Under the pieces are notes generated by a model. The model did no database searches. It was not told the DNA's origin and saw nothing but the letters and a program-made list of their open reading frames with translations. A stretch of DNA of 64,000 nucleotides. Origin: Choricystis sp. odSpoLacu1 (taxonomy: Eukaryota; Chlorophyta; Trebouxiophyceae). Both the position numbers and the translations under genes were made by a program. The stretch spans positions 496,001 through 560,000 of the forward strand of contig OY253651.1 in assembly GCA_958009055.1 (NCBI GenBank). The letters run 5' to 3'. This document shows, piece by piece, positions 31,338 through 41,924 of the stretch; the first letter of the stretch is position 1; each line of letters opens with the position of its first letter.

Positions 31338-32453
31338 TCACGACGCCTCCTTGACCGCGGCCGCCACCTCGGCCGCAAAGTCGCCCCCCGCCTTCTCCAC
31401 GCCCTCCCCCACTTGGAGCCGCACAAACCCAGAGACCCGCGCGCTGGCCTTTTTCACTGCTGCCCCCACCGTCACACTGTCATCCGTCACCAGCTTTTGG
31501 GACAGTAGCACCACGTCTTCATGCCACTTGGCCAGGCGCCCCGCCACAATTCTGTCGATGATGGCGGGTGGTTTGCCGGACGCGGCTGCGCGCGCGTGCG
31601 CGACGTCCGCCTCCGCCGCCACCGCGGCCGCCGGCAGGGACGCCACGTCCAGGGCAAGGGGGCGGGTGGCGGCCACGTGCATGGCCAGGGCGCGGCCCAG
31701 TGTAGCCGCGGTGTCGGGGGGGAGGGGGGTGGTGGTGGCGGGTGCCAGCGCCACGAGCGCGGCAATCCGCCCCGCACTCGGTTCGTCCGGCGACGCGGTG
31801 TGCACGTACGCCCCCAGCACGCCTCCTGCGGGCGCATCCAGGCGGGCGGCCCGGCGCAGCAGGACGTTTTCGCGGACGGCGCCTGCTAGAGCGGCGGCCG
31901 CGTCGGCGACTGATGAACCGTCGATGGAGACGCCGGACGCATCGATCTGGCCTCCACTCGGCGCTGGCGACGGCACACTCAATGCATCGCGTGCAGCAGC
32001 AGTGACGAGGGACAGGAAGCCAGGGTGCCTGGCCGCAAAATCGGTCTCCGCGTTGAGCTCTGTCAAAGCACCCCTCCCACCGTCGACCGCGACCGCCACC
32101 AGGCCCTCCGCCGCGGTGCGGGACGCTTTCTTGGCGGCGGCGGCCAGCCCCTTTTTGCGCAGGGCGGCAAAGGCGGCGTCTATGGGGTGGAAGGGAAGGG
32201 TTGGTGTCACCTGGCCAAAAAAAACAAAAGTAAAAAAAACAAAAACTCTGCCTCTGCCACCCCCTCACACACACACACCTTGATCCCACCCCGCCTCCGT
32301 CAGCGCCGCCTTGACGTCGGTCACGGGGGCGCCGCTGGCCTCGCGCAACGCTTTGATGGCGGCCAGGCGGTCGCCGCCCGCGGTCGCGGCCAGAGCACGC
32401 GCTGTGAGGTGGGGGGCGAGGAGGCGGGCGCGGTGCAGCAGGGTGTGAGCCAT
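31338..32453 (-). CDS. TSFM: Translation elongation factor Ts, mitochondrial-type
   Basis: Guanine-nucleotide exchange factor for EF-Tu. Exons 32453-32279 and 32179-31338 give 338 residues. The N-terminus MAHTLLHRARLLAPHLTARA is a plausible mitochondrial presequence. The UBA-like segment AAIKALREASGAPVTDVKAA and the following ALTEAGWDQD are the signature of the family, and LTELNAETDFAARHPGF matches the EF-Ts core motif 2. The rest forms the dimerisation/core domain, ending VEKAGGDFAAEVAAAVKEAS. Ala content is high, as in the neighbouring genes. A GTGTGTG donor is used. A plastid location cannot be ruled out, but no S1 or PsrP-type fusion domains, typical of algal plastid EF-Ts, are present. 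Confidence 0.92.
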
Positions 32454-32719
32454 GGCGGGTGGCTGTCAGCGGGGCGATTGGTGTCGATCGCGACTGCAGG
32501 CCAAAGAGAACAGTTTTTTCTTGTCTTTTGTTCGCCGCACAAATCTCTTTGGCGCTGCGTGCCCCAAAACACGCACCGGCCACCCAGACCTCTCGAAGGC
32601 TGGGCGGCTGCTGGGCCTGGCACACACGCGCCTCCTTTCACGCTTCGTGTGCCCGACCCGTTGGCTCCGAGGACACCACCACCGCGGGACAACCCGCGCA
32701 TTCGGCGCAGCGAGAGAGA
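32454..32719. promoter_or_regulatory. Divergent promoter region, EF-Ts / ePHD protein
   Basis: 266 bp between divergent starts. The reading frame of the ePHD gene is open through this stretch back to 32459, but the composition (CTTTTGTTCGCCGCAC, lower GC) suits a leader or promoter better than coding DNA. Confidence 0.4.
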
Positions 32720-34809
32720 ATGGAGCCGTCCCCCCCTTCCTCCGACGCCGCGCCGTCCGGCATTGGCGCCGCCCTGGCCGCCAGGATAGTGGCTGTCGCT
32801 GCTGGCAACGGCACATCGCCTGCAGAGCCGACCCCGCGGCCAACAGAGGCCGCCCCTGCGCCCACGACGGCGCACGTCGCTGCTGATGCGCCGCCCCCGC
32901 CCGCCGACACGCCGGCCGTCAACCCCGGCGTCGTCGCAGGCGCCATGGTTGAAGGTCTCCACCCGTCCAATGGGGACGCCGCCCCCGCGGAAGCCCCCCC
33001 GCTGCCCCCCCCCCCGCCCGACCTGCCGCGCGCGCGCGTCGCGTACACCCACACCCCCTGCACCACGTCCGACCGCCCCGGCCCCGGCGTCCTGCCCGTC
33101 CTCTGCAACAACAGGCCCGGGTGGCTGCTGCTGCCGGCCCTGGATGACGGCGGCGCGTTGGCCGACCTGCCGCGCGTCGAGTGTGGGTGCCGCGCGTGCT
33201 CAACCTACCCCCACCGCCCCGCCCTCACCCTGCCCGACTACGAAAAGCATGCCGGCGCCGCCCACAACAAAAAGTGGCGCACCAGTGTGCGCGTGGTGGG
33301 GGAGCTGGGCGGCGCCCACGCGCCCGAAGCGTTGGCGGGGGGCGCGCTGGGCGCGGCTGCCGCACTGAATGCCGGCCCCCCGCTCGGCGTCTGGCTGGAG
33401 GATCGGGGTCTGTGGGACGCGGCCAAGCATGCACGTTCGGGCCGCCCGTCTCCCGCCACCAGCGACGCGGACGCGAGCCGGGGGGGGACACCCCCTGCGC
33501 TCTCCCCCCGCGGCGACCGCAAGCGGCGGGCGCCCGGCTGGCTGGCCGACACAGTCACGTCCAGCTCGCTGCGCCTGCCGTACAAGAGTGGGAAAGGGGG
33601 GGTGGCGCCGCCGCCACCGCCGCCGCTGGCGCCGCCGCTGCCGCCGCCTGCGGTTTTCGATGACGACGCTGCCCCCTTGCCCACCAGCTCCGAACTGCGC
33701 ATCGTGCACTACCGCCCCACCCCGGGGGGCGGCCTCTACCTGGAGGTCGCCCTGGATGGGCGCCTGTATGGGGGCGAAGTGGCGCGCGCGCGCGCGGCGC
33801 GAGCGGCGGCGGCGGCGCCCCGCCGCCCGCCAAGCACAGGCGCACCGTCACGCCCTCCTTCTCTGCCGCCGCGGCCGGCGCCCCCGGCGCGCCACGCGCC
33901 ACCGCAACGTCAGCGTATGGCGCGCCCGGCGGGCCCCCGCTGTCGGCGGCCGCGACGGCCGCACTCGCGGCCGTCGCGCCGCTGCCGCGCGGACGCGGCC
34001 GCCCCGCCAAATCCCACCCTCCCGCCCCCAACCCAAAAGCCGACGCCAAGCGGGCGGCCGTGGACGCCGAGTTCGCTCGGCTCGCGGCGGGGGACGGGCC
34101 ACCCTCCGGCACCACGTGCTGCCTGTGCAGCGGCGGAGACGACACGCCGCACGACGGCGGCCCCCTCGACGCGTCGCTCCGCGGCGAGCTGCGCGCCATG
34201 GCCGGCCCCCTCGGCCCCCTCATGCTCGTCCGCGCCGCCGCCAACCAGATCGTGTGGTGTCACGAACAGTGTGCGGCGTGGTCGTCCGAGGTGCACGTGG
34301 ATGAAGGCTTTTTCAAGGAGGTGGCCGAAGCGTGCCGCCGCGGCCGCATGATCAAGTGCGGCGTCTGCGGTTCAAAAGGTGCCACCCTGGGGTGCGCCTA
34401 CCGCACGTGCGCCAAGTCGTACCACCTGGCGTGCGCGCGGAGGGTGGGGTGTTCATTGACGCCGGACGGGTACTGTCGCTGCCCGTCGCACTCGAAGAAA
34501 AAGACGGCGGAAGTGAAAGCGGAGAAAATGGAGGGAGTGGCGGCCGCCCCTGTGGCAGCTGCCTCGGTGGTGCCCGCCCCAGCTCCCGACCCGCACAGCT
34601 GGCTGGCTGCCGCCGCGGCGGCGGGCGCAGCGGCGGCGGGCAGTGTGGCGGCGCCCGTCGCGCCCGCTGCACCGCCGCCGCCACCGCCGCCACCGCCACC
34701 CGCACCCGCTGCGCCGGACGCACACGCGCAGGCGGCGCAAGCCATCCTGGGGCTGCTGTCGGGGATGGCGGCCAAGGGGGCGGGAATCGGGGGGGGGCAG
34801 GCGGGGTGA
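32720..34809 (+). CDS. Chromatin-associated ePHD zinc-finger protein with AT-hook
   Basis: Single long exon of about 695 residues starting MEPSPPSSDAAPSG. A first domain has GVLPVLCNNRPGWLLLPAL, CGCRAC and TLPDYEKHAGAAHNKKWRTS, resembling the SAND-like/Jas segment beside PHD fingers in plant IDM1-type proteins. An AT-hook-like PRGRGRPAK follows. The C-terminal extended PHD reads CCLCSGGDD, then WCHEQCAAWSSEV, KCGVCGSKGATLGCAYRTC and SYHLACARRVGC, as in JADE/BRPF/PHF6 families, suggesting histone or DNA binding. It ends in an Ala/Pro-rich tail. The frame changes inside a (CG)n tract at about 33781-33800, consistent with one extra dinucleotide. Both frames encode sensible protein, and I see no splice sites there. 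No acetyltransferase or methyltransferase domain is visible. Confidence 0.8.
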
Positions 34810-35110
34810 TCAAGGATTCTCGTGTGCCTGTTTTTTGTGGGTGCGAAGGGAGGGCAGGCTGTGTGAGTTTTCGAGCGAGCGAGCAAAGACACTCTGACGA
34901 CGTGGCTGTTTTCTCACCCAGCCGGCGGCCGCCTGGTCTCCCCTGTTTTCCGACTCCCTGCCAGCGGAAACACAGGGCCCAGGGCTGAGCGCCTTTTTTG
35001 TGTGCCTCTCTCCCCCTGCTTAGGCCGGTCAACGCGGGCGCCAGTGGCCCCCCACCAAACCCGCAATTCACGCTTGGGTGCCGTCGCCCCCCCGCCCTCC
35101 TCCCCAAGCC
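34810..35110. other. Spacer, no gene recognised
   Basis: 301 bp between two co-directional genes, holding the ePHD 3' UTR and the promoter of the carrier gene. It contains a short GAGC repeat at about 34873-34886. No RNA gene motif was found. Confidence 0.5.
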
Positions 35111-36472
35111 ATGAAGGCTGTCCTCTCCCCCATGCGCGCCACCGCCGACACGACTCGCGTGTCGCGGGCCCGGGGCGCCGCCTTCGTGGCGGCGGGCGCG
35201 GGCGTGGGCGCGGCGGTCGGCGCGTCGCTCGTGCTGCCGCGCCGCAAGCGGGCTGGAGGGTGAGTCCGTGTGGCGGTTGGCGCGTGGTTTGGGGTGGGGG
35301 CGCACCATGTGCAGCAACGACAGGCACAGGTCAAGCTGTGCGGGGGTCGTGGGGGGAGCAGAGAGGCTGAGGGCCGCGCGGCGAAAGTCGAGGGTCAATT
35401 CTCGAAGGCGGCGCCGTGGCGGCGCGGCGCAGCTCGGGCTCTGACCTTCCTCACCCACACCCACAGCCGCCCCCCACCCCGCTTCCTCTCCCCCCTCGCC
35501 GCCGACGCCATCGCGGGCGCGGCGGGTGAAGTGGCTCAGATTGTGTGCCTGTATCCACTAGACACGTTGAAGGTGATCTGCCAAGCAGCCGACTGCTCGC
35601 CGCGTGCGGCGCTCGCCCTCCTGGCCCCGCGCGGCGCGCCGCGCGGCGCCCTATTGACCGCCCTGTACCGCGGGTGCGGGCCGGCCGCCATCTCCTCCGC
35701 GGCGGTGGGGGCGGTGTACCTGGTCACGTTCTCGCTGGCTCGCCGCGCGACGGCCAGGGCGACCGCGGAGACGTCGGTGTCGTCGCTGCCGCCCGCTGCC
35801 ACCCCCTCCGCAGACGGCACCCCGCCGCCCCCGCCCCCGCCATCCCCACCGTCCGCGGCAGCCGCCACCGGCGCCGCCGCCGTGGGGGCGGTCGCCTGCT
35901 CCGTGGCCACCGCGTTGATGGAGGCCCCCCTGGAACTCTTCCGCCACCGCACGCAGGCGGGCGTCGGCGGCGGCCTGCGCGCGCAGGCCGCCGCCGCCCT
36001 CGCGGCGGGTGGCGTGAGCGAACTCTACCGCGGCTTCTTCCCCTACCTAATCAAGTCGCTGCCGTATGATGTGGCAGAACTGGTGTCCTATTGTGCACTG
36101 CGTGATGTGGTCTCCGCCCTGCCCGCCGCCTTCCAGCCTCCGCCCTCCTTTGCACCCACCCTGGTCGGCGCCCTGGCCGGCGCCGCCGCCGTCGTGGCAT
36201 CCATGCCCGCCGACTGCGTCAAGCTGAGGCTGGAGCTGTCGTCCGCCCCCGTGGCGCACGGGGTGAGGGCGAGTGTGAGCCAGTTTGTCGGCACCGCGCG
36301 CGGCATGGCGGCCACCGGTGGCGCCCCTGCCTTTTTCAGGGGGCTGACCCCCCGCCTCGCCGAAAAAGTGCCCAGCACCATGGTCTACTGGGCCACCGTG
36401 GAGGGCGTGCGCAAATCGTTGGCACCCTACTTGACGGAGGCGGATGACGGCGTGTCGTTTTCGCCCGCGTGA
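35111..36472 (+). CDS. Mitochondrial carrier family (SLC25) protein
   Basis: Inner-membrane solute carrier of 384 residues. Exon 1 (35111-35259) encodes a basic, hydrophobic leader ending in PRRKRAGG; exon 2 (35467-36472) begins RPPPRFLSPLAADAIAGAAG. The three repeats carry the family P-x-D/E-x-x-K/R motifs: YPLDTLKV, EAPLELFRHR and MPADCVKLRLE. Glycine motifs such as ALYRGCGPAAIS, ELYRGFFPYLIKSLPYDV and FFRGLTPRLAEKVPSTMVYW sit in the expected matrix-loop positions. The overall pattern is reminiscent of the S-adenosylmethionine carrier subfamily, including plant plastid SAMC forms, but the substrate cannot be set from sequence. The loop between repeats 1 and 2 is extended by a Pro-rich insert (about residues 150-175). 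Confidence 0.9.
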
Positions 36473-36839
36473 TTTTTTGATCTTGTTCATTTGTTTTTTG
36501 AAGAGCTAGCGAGCATTGCCCACTGCGACACTCTCCCTATTCTTACCCCCAATTCTTTCATTTTTTTCATTCGTCTTTAGCAACAGTGTGTTTATTGTTT
36601 TTGCAGGGACGCCGCACACACGAGTGCGCAGGGTGCTGATTTTTGTTGTAAAGCAGCCCACAAAAAAGAAACATTTTTCGTGTGGTGGCGTGGTTGTGCT
36701 GTTTTCTCGCGGGTGGTGTCAGATCGGACCGCGTCTCGGTGGAGGGTTAAACGAGGGGAAGACTGCCGTTGGTCTCCCTAACCACTTCCAACGCCAATTC
36801 GCGCACACGTCGCGCACCAGCACGCAGAGTTCCCCCAAG
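36473..36839. other. Spacer with T-rich region, no gene recognised
   Basis: 367 bp. 36473-36610 is T-rich (carrier 3' UTR), and 36655-36720 again holds A/T-rich DNA. The downstream reading frame is open back to 36516, but the translation there is hydrophobic junk typical of T-rich spacer. Confidence 0.5.
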
Positions 36840-37901
36840 ATGCTGGCGTGCCTGGCGGCGGCAACGCGATCAAAGGTTCGGCACGCGTTGCCGGTTGCGG
36901 CGGCGGTGGTGCCGCACGCGCTGGCGTCCGCGCGGCTGGTGTTGGGACAGCCCGACGACCGACCCTCTTCTCGCGTCGTGCTTGCGTCTGAACTCTCCGA
37001 CGCGCGGGAGTTACGGCCTCCATCCACCTCCAAAACCAGCCACCAGCCTGACCACCCTGGAACACACTCTCTGGTGCGTCCTAATCGAACAGTGTGGGCG
37101 TCCTTGACATCCAGCGATGAAGCCATGACGCACAACGTGACGCGCGCGCTGCTGGGCCTGGCGTATGTCAAACGCACTCACTTCGACAACGTGGCTCCGC
37201 GCTACCTCAGCCTGCGCGAGGTGCCGGGCGCACAGCCTCCGGACGCTGTCCTCGGTGTGTGCGCCCGAGGCGGCGCCGCGTGCCCAGGCCACCGCCTCCC
37301 ACTCCACTGGACTACGCACGCGTTCGTTTGCTGTGTGAAATGCGGTGCCCTGGTTGGTGACCGCTACAGCAGGTGCAACGAGGTGCGGCGCGCGGCGGGC
37401 GCGATCACGGGCGTGGGCAACCCCGCGTCGGGGTGGCGCTGCCAAGCGGTGTGCCGCGGCCCGGCGCCTCCGCGCCCGGGCGACCCGTCGCGCCCCAGGT
37501 TTGGCGTCTTCGACGACATAAAAACCGCTGCATCTGACGAGCGTGTGCGGGAGGCGCTGGGGTTGTCGGCGTCCAAGGCCGTACGCGCGCGCTGGATCGG
37601 TCTGCGCCTCGACACGCAACGTGACGGCAGCCGTCTCGTCGTCGGCGTTTGCCACGCCCACAACACGGCCTGCGGGTGCCCTGGCCACCCCCTGGCTCTG
37701 CGCAACCTGAGCGACGCGACCGCGTGCTGCGCCGGGTGTGGCAGGGAGGTGACGACGCGGGCAGGCGTGCAGCGTGCCAGAGCAAACGGAGGCACCCTGC
37801 ACATGGGTAACATTGTGCGTGACGACGGCGTCCAGGAGGCGGGATGGCTTTGCCTCAAGTGCCAGCGTCACGAGAGGTTGGAGGCCAGGCGCCGCGCGTG
37901 A
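36840..37901 (+). CDS. Unrecognised protein with duplicated Cys/His-rich module
   Basis: Intron-less 353-residue protein starting MLACLAAATRSKVRHALPVA. I do not recognise it. It contains two diverged copies of a roughly 110-residue unit, about residues 95-208 and 232-350. Each begins with an ALGL/LLGL helix, continues through R-LxLR to VxGVC, then ACPGH or CGCPGH followed by PLxL, an ACC or VCC-x2-CG knuckle, an Arg-rich stretch, G-x-GN, and closes GW-x-C-x2/3-C. Eight or more Cys/His positions align between copies, so each unit is a likely zinc-binding domain. Similar small Cys-rich modules bind nucleic acid, but there is no direct evidence. GC content matches neighbours, so no sign of transfer. 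A TGTAA lies 14 nt after the stop. Confidence 0.7.
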   Translation: MLACLAAATRSKVRHALPVAAAVVPHALASARLVLGQPDDRPSSRVVLASELSDARELRPPSTSKTSHQPDHPGTHSLVRPNRTVWASLTSSDEAMTHNVTRALLGLAYVKRTHFDNVAPRYLSLREVPGAQPPDAVLGVCARGGAACPGHRLPLHWTTHAFVCCVKCGALVGDRYSRCNEVRRAAGAITGVGNPASGWRCQAVCRGPAPPRPGDPSRPRFGVFDDIKTAASDERVREALGLSASKAVRARWIGLRLDTQRDGSRLVVGVCHAHNTACGCPGHPLALRNLSDATACCAGCGREVTTRAGVQRARANGGTLHMGNIVRDDGVQEAGWLCLKCQRHERLEARRRA

Positions 37902-38116
37902 GCGGCTGCCTCTGTGTAAAAATCGCGTGCTCTTGTTCAACCGCCACCCATCCACACAGCGTGGATGAGTGATCAGGTCAGCTCGCACTCCACCCGCCGG
38001 CTTTGCTTTAACGCACAGCCCGGCTGTGATGGCGATGACAGCCGATCATTTTTAGTACTCTCTCGACGCATTTCCCGCGCATTCCGCACCCCCACGCTTC
38101 CCAGCGCGCGCTCCCC

Positions 38117-38941
38117 ATGCTTCTGGCGTCCCTGGTGGCGGTTAGGCGTGCGACAGCACGACCGACGTTGCCACGCGTGCTGGCCGCGGCCCACCTGTCC
38201 ACGGCGCCCCCACCCCCCTCCGACGACCCACCCTCAACCCCCTCCTCCTGGATGCCGGCCTGGCTGCGCAACCGGGTCCCCACCACCCTAGGCGGCGCCA
38301 AAGAGGCCGACCTGACTCTGGAGGAGTATGCCAAAACGCTGGCGCGGGCGCGCACGCTGGGTGCGTTGACAGGTTTCGCAGGCGGGACCTCTGACGCCGC
38401 CAACCCGGGCGTGCGGGGCGCGCTGCTCCAGTATGAAGCCGTCCTAGCCGCCATCACGGACGAGGCGCACAGGAGGGCGCCGACCAGCATGAGTGCGGCT
38501 GATCGGGCGGCCGTGGCTGAGCGCGCGGGGGTGAGCGTGGCGATTGTTGACGACACGCTGGCCAAGTTTGCAAGGGTCAAAGCTCTGGGGGCTGAACTGG
38601 CGCGGCGAAAGGCGGCGGGGGAGGCGCTGCCGACGAGTGTGGAAGAGCTGGAGAGGGCGGTCGGGTCGGTGGGGGCGGCGGCAGGGGTGGCGGCAGCGCC
38701 GGCGCCGGCCGACGGGCAGACCGGCGTGAGCGCTGACAGGGTGGCCCCAAACGGCTCGCCGTGTCCGTTTCGGGGGTTGGCGCCCGCCAGGAACGCGGTG
38801 TGCCCGGCGACCAAGAAGAAGTACAAGCAGTGCTGTTTTCCGGGCAACAAAAAAGTCCCTTACACCCAGTCTCCGCGTCCCCCACCACCACCACGCTTCA
38901 CTGGGAAGTCCACAGCTTTCCACAGACCGCAGTCGGTGTGA
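38117..38941 (+). CDS. Putative mitochondrial protein with SEC-C-like C-terminal motif
   Basis: Intron-less, 274 residues. The N-terminus MLLASLVAVRRATARPTLPR is Arg-rich without acidic residues, suggesting mitochondrial import. A central helical region begins MPAWLRNRVPTTLGGAKEAD and continues LTLEEYAKTLARARTLGALT, with an ALLQYEAVLAAITDEAHRRA segment and a helix-turn unit around VSVAIVDDTLAKFARVKALG; the order resembles the SRP54 M-domain. The C-terminal CPFRG, then RNAVCPATKKKYKQCCFPG, looks like the SEC-C zinc motif (CPC-x-SGKKYKKCC), though the first half is expanded. The function is unknown. After the motif comes a short Pro/His tail. Confidence refers to it being a real gene more than to the domain call. 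Confidence 0.7.
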   Translation: MLLASLVAVRRATARPTLPRVLAAAHLSTAPPPPSDDPPSTPSSWMPAWLRNRVPTTLGGAKEADLTLEEYAKTLARARTLGALTGFAGGTSDAANPGVRGALLQYEAVLAAITDEAHRRAPTSMSAADRAAVAERAGVSVAIVDDTLAKFARVKALGAELARRKAAGEALPTSVEELERAVGSVGAAAGVAAAPAPADGQTGVSADRVAPNGSPCPFRGLAPARNAVCPATKKKYKQCCFPGNKKVPYTQSPRPPPPPRFTGKSTAFHRPQSV

Positions 38942-39398
38942 AACCGGGGCCAGCGTCGCAGGGTTGAGCGTCAACGCGCGCCCACTGATCGCCTGCAAGC
39001 TTGCATCCACCCCCATCCACGCTCTGACGCCAGCACGGTACACTGCGGTTTTCGGGTGTCGTGAGACAGGGTGTGGGTGGTCGTGAAAAACACAAAATTG
39101 AAAAACGGCGGTCGCCACCCCCTGCTTTTCGCACACACAAAATCTCCTCCTTTACGTCTCTTCTGCCCCACCCACCCCAAAAAAATGTGGGCGGCGCTGA
39201 CGCGTTCGCAGCGACTGTGAACAGGGTGCGACTGCATTTTGGTGGGCGTGTGTGTTTTTGGAAGGGGAAAAGGGGAGGGAGGAACACGGTGGCTGTAAAC
39301 AAACTCAGAGTTTCTTTAAACAGCGTGCCCTCTTTTTTCTCTTCCATCCGCGGTGCTCCCCATCTCCTCCCTCGCATCTCCCACACACACACCTACAC
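38942..39398. other. Spacer, no gene recognised
   Basis: 457 bp between two co-directional genes. It includes a palindrome-like GCAAGCTTGCA at about 38994, A-rich DNA near 39090-39145 and the EAF6 leader. No tRNA or snRNA motif was found by eye. Confidence 0.5.
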
Positions 39399-40034
39399 AT
39401 GTCGGCCGCCGAGCTGCTGGAGGCGCGGCGCCAGCAGCTGGAGGCGGAGCTGGCCCGCATCGAGAAGGCGGTGCGTGGAGTGTGTGGAGGCACGCCCGCC
39501 GGTCGCGATGGCGGCCCGTTGCCGTTGCGTTTGCAGGCGGGGTGTGCGTGTGGACGTGTACGTGCACAGAAACAAGAGCGAGGAGCGAGGAACGAAACGA
39601 AACGCACCGAAACACACCCTCCTCGTTTTTCCACCCACCCCTCCCACCATCATCAGATCTACGACGCCGAAACACAGTACTTCAACGCTGAGTACTCCGC
39701 CCCCGGCACCGTCACCAAGGGGCTGGACGGCTTCGCCTCGGCCAAAGACGCGCTGCGCAAACGCGACCGCGGCGACCCGCGCGACCGGGACGCGGGCGGG
39801 CGCGACCGCGACCGGGGCGGGGGTGGTGGCGGCGGCGGCGGCACGCGGGGCGGGTTCCGGGTGGAGGACCGGCTGTTTTCACTGTCGTCAACAGCATCAC
39901 CTGCCACGGCTGAAGCAGAGGCGGCCGCCCTGGACGCGCTGGATGGGGGAGGACTCGCCCCCTCGCGGTCGGGCAAGCACCTGGCGAGCAAGGGGCTGGC
40001 GAGCAAGGGGCGGCGGTCGTCGGGGTGGGGGTGA
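39399..40034 (+). CDS. EAF6: NuA4/HAT complex subunit EAF6 (MEAF6)
   Basis: Small coiled-coil subunit shared by NuA4 and MYST acetyltransferase complexes. Exons 39399-39470 and 39657-40034 join at phase 0 to give 149 residues. The N-terminal coiled coil MSAAELLEARRQQLEAELAR, then IEKA joined to IYDAETQYFNAEYS, followed by G-x-V-x-KGLDGF, matches the compact NuA4 family signature. A Lys/Arg/Asp and Gly-rich stretch (DRDRGGGG) and a low-complexity basic C-terminus (ASKGLASKGRRSSGWG) follow, containing a short LASKG repeat. The family is recognised from a short motif but its pattern is characteristic. Confidence 0.85.
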   Translation: MSAAELLEARRQQLEAELARIEKAVRGVCGGTPAGRDGGPLPLRLQAGCACGRVRAQKQERGARNETKRTETHPPRFSTHPSHHHQIYDAETQYFNAEYSAPGTVTKGLDGFASAKDALRKRDRGDPRDRDAGGRDRDRGGGGGGGGGTRGGFRVEDRLFSLSSTASPATAEAEAAALDALDGGGLAPSRSGKHLASKGLASKGRRSSGWG

Positions 40035-40384
40035 AAAGAGTGTGTTGGTTTTTTGGAGAGGTGGTGCTAGTCGTGTAGAAACCCTGATTTGTTTTGTTTC
40101 GAAACAAAAATCTCTCTTTTTTGCGGTTGTTTGTGGTGTGTTGCACTTCGTGTGTCCTGTACATGGCTTTGGCTTGGAGAAAAAACCAGCGGGGGGGTGA
40201 GAAATGGAAAAAGAGAGGAGGGAAACCAAATATGAAAAAGAAAAAAAAACGCACGGGCCCCCCAAAAGAAAAAGAAACGCGCGAGTGTGGGGGGCAGCAC
40301 TCGCAAAAAGAATAAAAAACAAACAAATGGCAGGGGAGTAGGATTGGAAAAACGAGGAAAAGAAACAGAGGAGGAACATCATCA
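40035..40384. other. Convergent 3' spacer, purine-rich
   Basis: 350 bp between the convergent EAF6 and RCHY1 3' ends. 40190-40375 is a long purine-rich tract (G/A on the plus strand). No gene is recognised. Confidence 0.55.
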
Positions 40385-41625
40385 TCACCCGCCATCGGCC
40401 ACCACCATCGCGGCCACGCCATCCGCCGCCCCATCCTCGCCATCCCCGCGGTCCAGCGTCAACCGTCTCGTGTTGTAGCTGGCGCAGTGGGGGCACTTGT
40501 GCCCCAGCACGTGGAACCGCACCGCCCCCGCGCGCCCGCCACAGTCGTGGCAGGCGAGGCCGACTGTCCACCGTGCATACTCGGCCGGCATGGGCGTCGC
40601 CGCAATCTCTTCATCCAGGCGCCGCCACACGGGGCCCAGGTCGGCGTACGACTTCATGCAGATAGGGCAGGACAGCGCGCGGTTGCGCTCCATTTCTTTG
40701 AGGCAATCCGAGTGAATGGTGTGCCCACACGGCAGCACAGCGGTGGGGCGCACACTGTCAAACAAGTACTCAAAGCACACGGGACAGTTTTGGCGCATGG
40801 AGTTTTCCACGCACACGTGGTTGCCACGCAGCGCTCTCGAGTAACAGCACCCGCACGTCGCGCAGTGAAAAAAGTTGTCGGCCCCGCCCACGCGGCAGAT
40901 GCCGCACGCGTCGCAGTGGAACTGACGCTTGCGGGCGTCGTCGTCGAAGAAGCAGCACTGCAGGCAGGCGTACGCGCCAAACGAGGCGCCGCAGCAGGTG
41001 CACGCGCGGGACGCGGGTTGCCGCGTGTCGCAGAGGGCGCACACGAGCTCGCGCACGGCGGTGCGCTCGAGTTCGTGGCGTTTGGAGGGGTCCTGTGAGG
41101 GTTGTGAGGTGAGTGAGGTGAGTGGAGTGCGGCGTGAAGGGAGGCAAGAGGCGACGCGCAGGAAACAAATCCCACCCCTCCCCACACAAACTCACCCACT
41201 CATTGGCCGCCTTGGCCTCGTTGTGGCAGTGCCGGCACCAGAACACTTCCCCACAGCAGGGCGCCACCAGGCGCGCCCGCCGGCGGTAGTGTTTGCACCC
41301 GTGCTCGCCCAGGCCGCGCCCGGCCAGCGCGCCGGCCTGCGCCGGCGTCAGCGGGGCGGACGCGCCCGCCCCGACGCGGGACGCCAGGGCGCACGCGGTG
41401 CGGGACCGGGTGGCGGCGGCGGGCCCGGAGGGGGAGGGCGGCTCGTCCGAGGTGGTGGGCTGGGGGGAGCGTCGGGAGGTGAATGTGTGGTGAGCGGTGG
41501 CGCTGCCGGCTCTGCCCTCCACCCACGTGCTGCCTCCACTCCTCCTACCACCCCCACACTCGCACGTGTCGCCCACTCACGTCTGGGTGGCCGTCGCTGG
41601 GGCGCAGGGCGCGGGGGCGGGGCAT
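40385..41625 (-). CDS. RCHY1: RING/CHY zinc-finger E3 ubiquitin ligase, RCHY1 (PIRH2) type
   Basis: E3 ubiquitin ligase of 338 residues. Exons 41625-41581, 41459-41196 and 41092-40385 join at phase 0. The CHY zinc finger starts [20 protein letters not shown] and [10 protein letters not shown] and continues [28 protein letters not shown]. The CTCHY zinc finger is [19 protein letters not shown]. The RING-H2 has [24 protein letters not shown] and CPICMKS. A C-terminal zinc ribbon ends with [20 protein letters not shown] and [11 protein letters not shown]. All metal ligands appear present. Plant relatives regulate stomata and iron responses (for example BTS has the same CHY-RING module), but this protein lacks hemerythrin domains, so it is the short animal/plant RCHY1 form. 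Confidence 0.95.
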
Positions 41626-41924
41626 GACGGGCCACGCGGACAAGGGACAACGAGCCCGACGCGAAAAAAGCAGGGACGGCTCTCTGCGCGGTTGGCAACA
41701 CACTCCCGCGGCCTTGCCGACGCGGGATTCGAGTGCGAGGACGGGGTCCTCGCGAGCGGGTGCGGCGGGAGGGGGCAGGAGGGCGCCCGCGCGTGGAGGA
41801 AGAGGGAGGGGAGGACAAAAGGTCCGAGGACTCTGTTTCGTTGGTGGCGGCGGCGGCCTTCGACAGAGCTCGACGAAAAAAACTATCCCCACACTCTCCG
41901 CTCTGCGGCGAACGCGCCGCACGC
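41626..41924. promoter_or_regulatory. Divergent promoter region, RCHY1 / RAB3GAP2-N protein
   Basis: 299 bp between divergent start codons. No TATA box is clear. The region upstream of the plus-strand ATG contains GACGAAAAAAACTATCCCC. Confidence 0.35.
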
